DNA of 15,329 nt from CAZINM01 sp964540605. Its GTDB lineage: Bacteria > Patescibacteriota > Dojkabacteria > SC72 > JAHDCA01. Position numbers and translations under genes: made by a program. The stretch's first letter is position 1, and every line of letters starts with the position of its first letter. Under the pieces are notes generated by a model that worked only from the letters and a program-made list of their open reading frames with translations, was not told where the DNA came from and searched no databases. The DNA lies in contig CAZINM010000026.1 in NCBI GenBank assembly GCA_964540605.1, positions 1-15,329 on the forward strand, read 5' to 3'. Below are positions 14,254 through 15,329 of the stretch, piece by piece.

Positions 14254-15086
14254 TACAACTCACATATAAATGGAAGGATCTGTTGATATTTTGAATCCCC
14301 TATTCCACTTACATCAAGCAAGTCCTCGGAGATAGTAAATGGCCTACTTCCAATAATATTTTGAGCAGTAACTTCACCAACGCCCGAGATGGTCATTAAT
14401 TCATCTTTTGTTGCACTATTGATATCTATACATTGAGCATTATCTGAACCTTCTTGAGATGAATTATCTTGGTCCGAAACATCTGTATCGTCAAAGTCAT
14501 CAAAAATATCTTCATCCTGACCACCTGCATTTTGATCATTATCCTGACTCGTATCGTAAAAGTTATCGTTTGTAGATGGATCATTATTTGGGTCAACGAT
14601 ATCACATACTACATCTTCATCGAAAGGTATATAAACTTTTCCTTCATCAAAGATCTTTTTGGCAAAATTCATCCTTTGTGATACATATTTATATGCATAA
14701 CGATCAGAGATAAAACCTCCAGACTTTTCTAAGATATCAACCAAGCGAGAATCTTCAGGAAGACAGTAGACCCCTGGTTTCTTCACCGCCCCTTCGATAT
14801 CAACACAAACCTCCTTTTCCTCAATAATATCTTCGGTATGCGATATTTCTACAACCCTATCAACTTTTTCAACACTCACTCCCTCCACCCGATCTTCCCC
14901 AGTACCCTCCTTAACATCCTCCGCAACATTCACTACCTCTTGGCACTCATTATCACGATCAGTTTGACCATAAAATAATATTGACAAGAGAATGCCAAAT
15001 ATAACACCAACAAAAAACGCTATTAAGATGGATTGCTTTGGATGTTTACTAACTAAATTTGTAAGTCTACTTGATATGTCTTCCAT
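14253..15086 (-). CDS. comEA: ComEA-like DNA receptor with SLBB and helix-hairpin-helix domains
   Basis: A membrane-anchored DNA-binding protein that hands DNA to ComEC. From ATG at 15086 (277 aa): cytoplasmic start, one membrane helix (~19-38, SILIAFFVGVIFGILLSILF), an acidic stalk, an SLBB domain (~92-155, CVDIEGAVKKPGVYCLPEDS... GKVYIPF), a very acidic low-complexity linker (~157-218, rich in D, N, S, Q) and a C-terminal double HhH (CIDINSATKDELMTISGVGEVTAQNIIG... DVSGIGDSKYQQILPFI). The SLBB-HhH order is that of Gram-positive ComEA. An upstream TTG at 15107 would add seven residues; I prefer the ATG. It is the first gene of the com operon, 45 nt after the cyclophilin stop. Confidence 0.93.
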   Translation of the reverse strand: MEDISSRLTNLVSKHPKQSILIAFFVGVIFGILLSILFYGQTDRDNECQEVVNVAEDVKEGTGEDRVEGVSVEKVDRVVEISHTEDIIEEKEVCVDIEGAVKKPGVYCLPEDSRLVDILEKSGGFISDRYAYKYVSQRMNFAKKIFDEGKVYIPFDEDVVCDIVDPNNDPSTNDNFYDTSQDNDQNAGGQDEDIFDDFDDTDVSDQDNSSQEGSDNAQCIDINSATKDELMTISGVGEVTAQNIIGSRPFTISEDLLDVSGIGDSKYQQILPFICEL

Positions 15087-15131
15087 ATCAAAGACTTTAC
15101 ACCGCAAGGATTAAAAAATGATGAAAAATTT

Positions 15132-15329
15132 CTAATTTACCTTGATGAGAATATCTTGAATGATAACTGCTTCATAAGGCATATATCTACCATCAACATC
15201 AACTTGCTCTATTGCGTCAATCACATTAAAACCGTTGGTCACCTCTCCAATAGGTGTATAAAGGCCATCAAGAGATTTTGTATTTGCACGCTTAGATACA
15301 ATAAAGAATTGTGATCCATTAGCATCTGA
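15132..15329 (-). CDS. Cyclophilin-type peptidyl-prolyl cis-trans isomerase (C-terminal part, 5' end cut by window)
   Basis: The visible 65 residues are the C-terminal third of a cyclophilin, which catalyses proline isomerisation in protein folding. SDANGSQFFIVSKR is the cyclophilin core segment around the NGSQFFI signature. It continues with LDGLYTPIGEVTNGFNVIDAIEQVDVD, corresponding to the usual LDGkhtvFGkVveGmdvVdki. It ends at a TAG (15134-15132). The N terminus lies beyond the window, so location (cytoplasmic or exported) cannot be told. It is on the same strand as the com genes with a short gap and no terminator hairpin. Confidence 0.93.
   Translation of the reverse strand, partial: SDANGSQFFIVSKRANTKSLDGLYTPIGEVTNGFNVIDAIEQVDVDGRYMPYEAVIIQDILIKVN

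Noticed and set aside
12998..14681. Plus-strand frames at 12998-13216 and 14469-14681
   Set aside because: They are shadows of comEC and comEA; low-complexity products with no domain.

Overview
This AT-rich window (roughly one third G+C by eye) is densely coded and uses the standard genetic code, with TGA used as a stop. Shine-Dalgarno sequences are weak or absent, and at least one gene looks leaderless. The gene set is anaerobic class III ribonucleotide reductase, NrdR, UvrA, ComEA/ComEC DNA uptake, and an ArgRS of the branch with an 'NDKG' rather than 'GDWG' motif. This fits a small-genome anaerobic bacterium of the Patescibacteria/CPR kind (Dojkabacteria- or Katanobacteria-like). The assignment is inference; no rRNA or other phylogenetic marker was available.

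Layout. 1-2177: an arginyl-tRNA synthetase gene (minus strand, its 3' end cut by the window) behind a T-box riboswitch and promoter. Its N-terminal ~240 residues are a PheRS-type B3/B4 editing domain, a fusion I consider the most interesting object here. 2178-4251: galactokinase, tRNA-Arg(TCG), a DUF1653 protein and tRNA-Arg(GCG), all minus strand. 4252-7590: a promoter region and uvrA, the only plus-strand gene. 7633-11240: a minus-strand nrdR-nrdD-(glycyl-radical tail)-nrdG operon with a pair of NrdR boxes in front. The glycyl-radical segment of NrdD is a separate 45-codon gene. 11504-11753: tRNA-Arg(TCT) and a degenerate GATC-rich repeat tract. 11894-15086: a tightly overlapping comEA-comEC-MBL operon in which ComEC is split into a membrane protein and a separate metallo-beta-lactamase protein. 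15132-15329: the C-terminal end of a cyclophilin.

How the parts connect. All three tRNA genes are tRNA-Arg (anticodons TCG, GCG, TCT). All have A20, C35, discriminator G73 and an encoded CCA. The T-box bulge of the argS leader is 5'-UGGC-3', which pairs with a GCCA tRNA end, so uncharged tRNA-Arg of this type could switch on argS. Free-standing B3/B4 proteins have been reported to remove canavanine from tRNA-Arg, so the fused domain may give ArgRS a proofreading site in cis. The nrd operon makes dNTPs without oxygen under NrdR control. The com operon imports single-stranded DNA. GATC is about three times commoner than composition predicts throughout.
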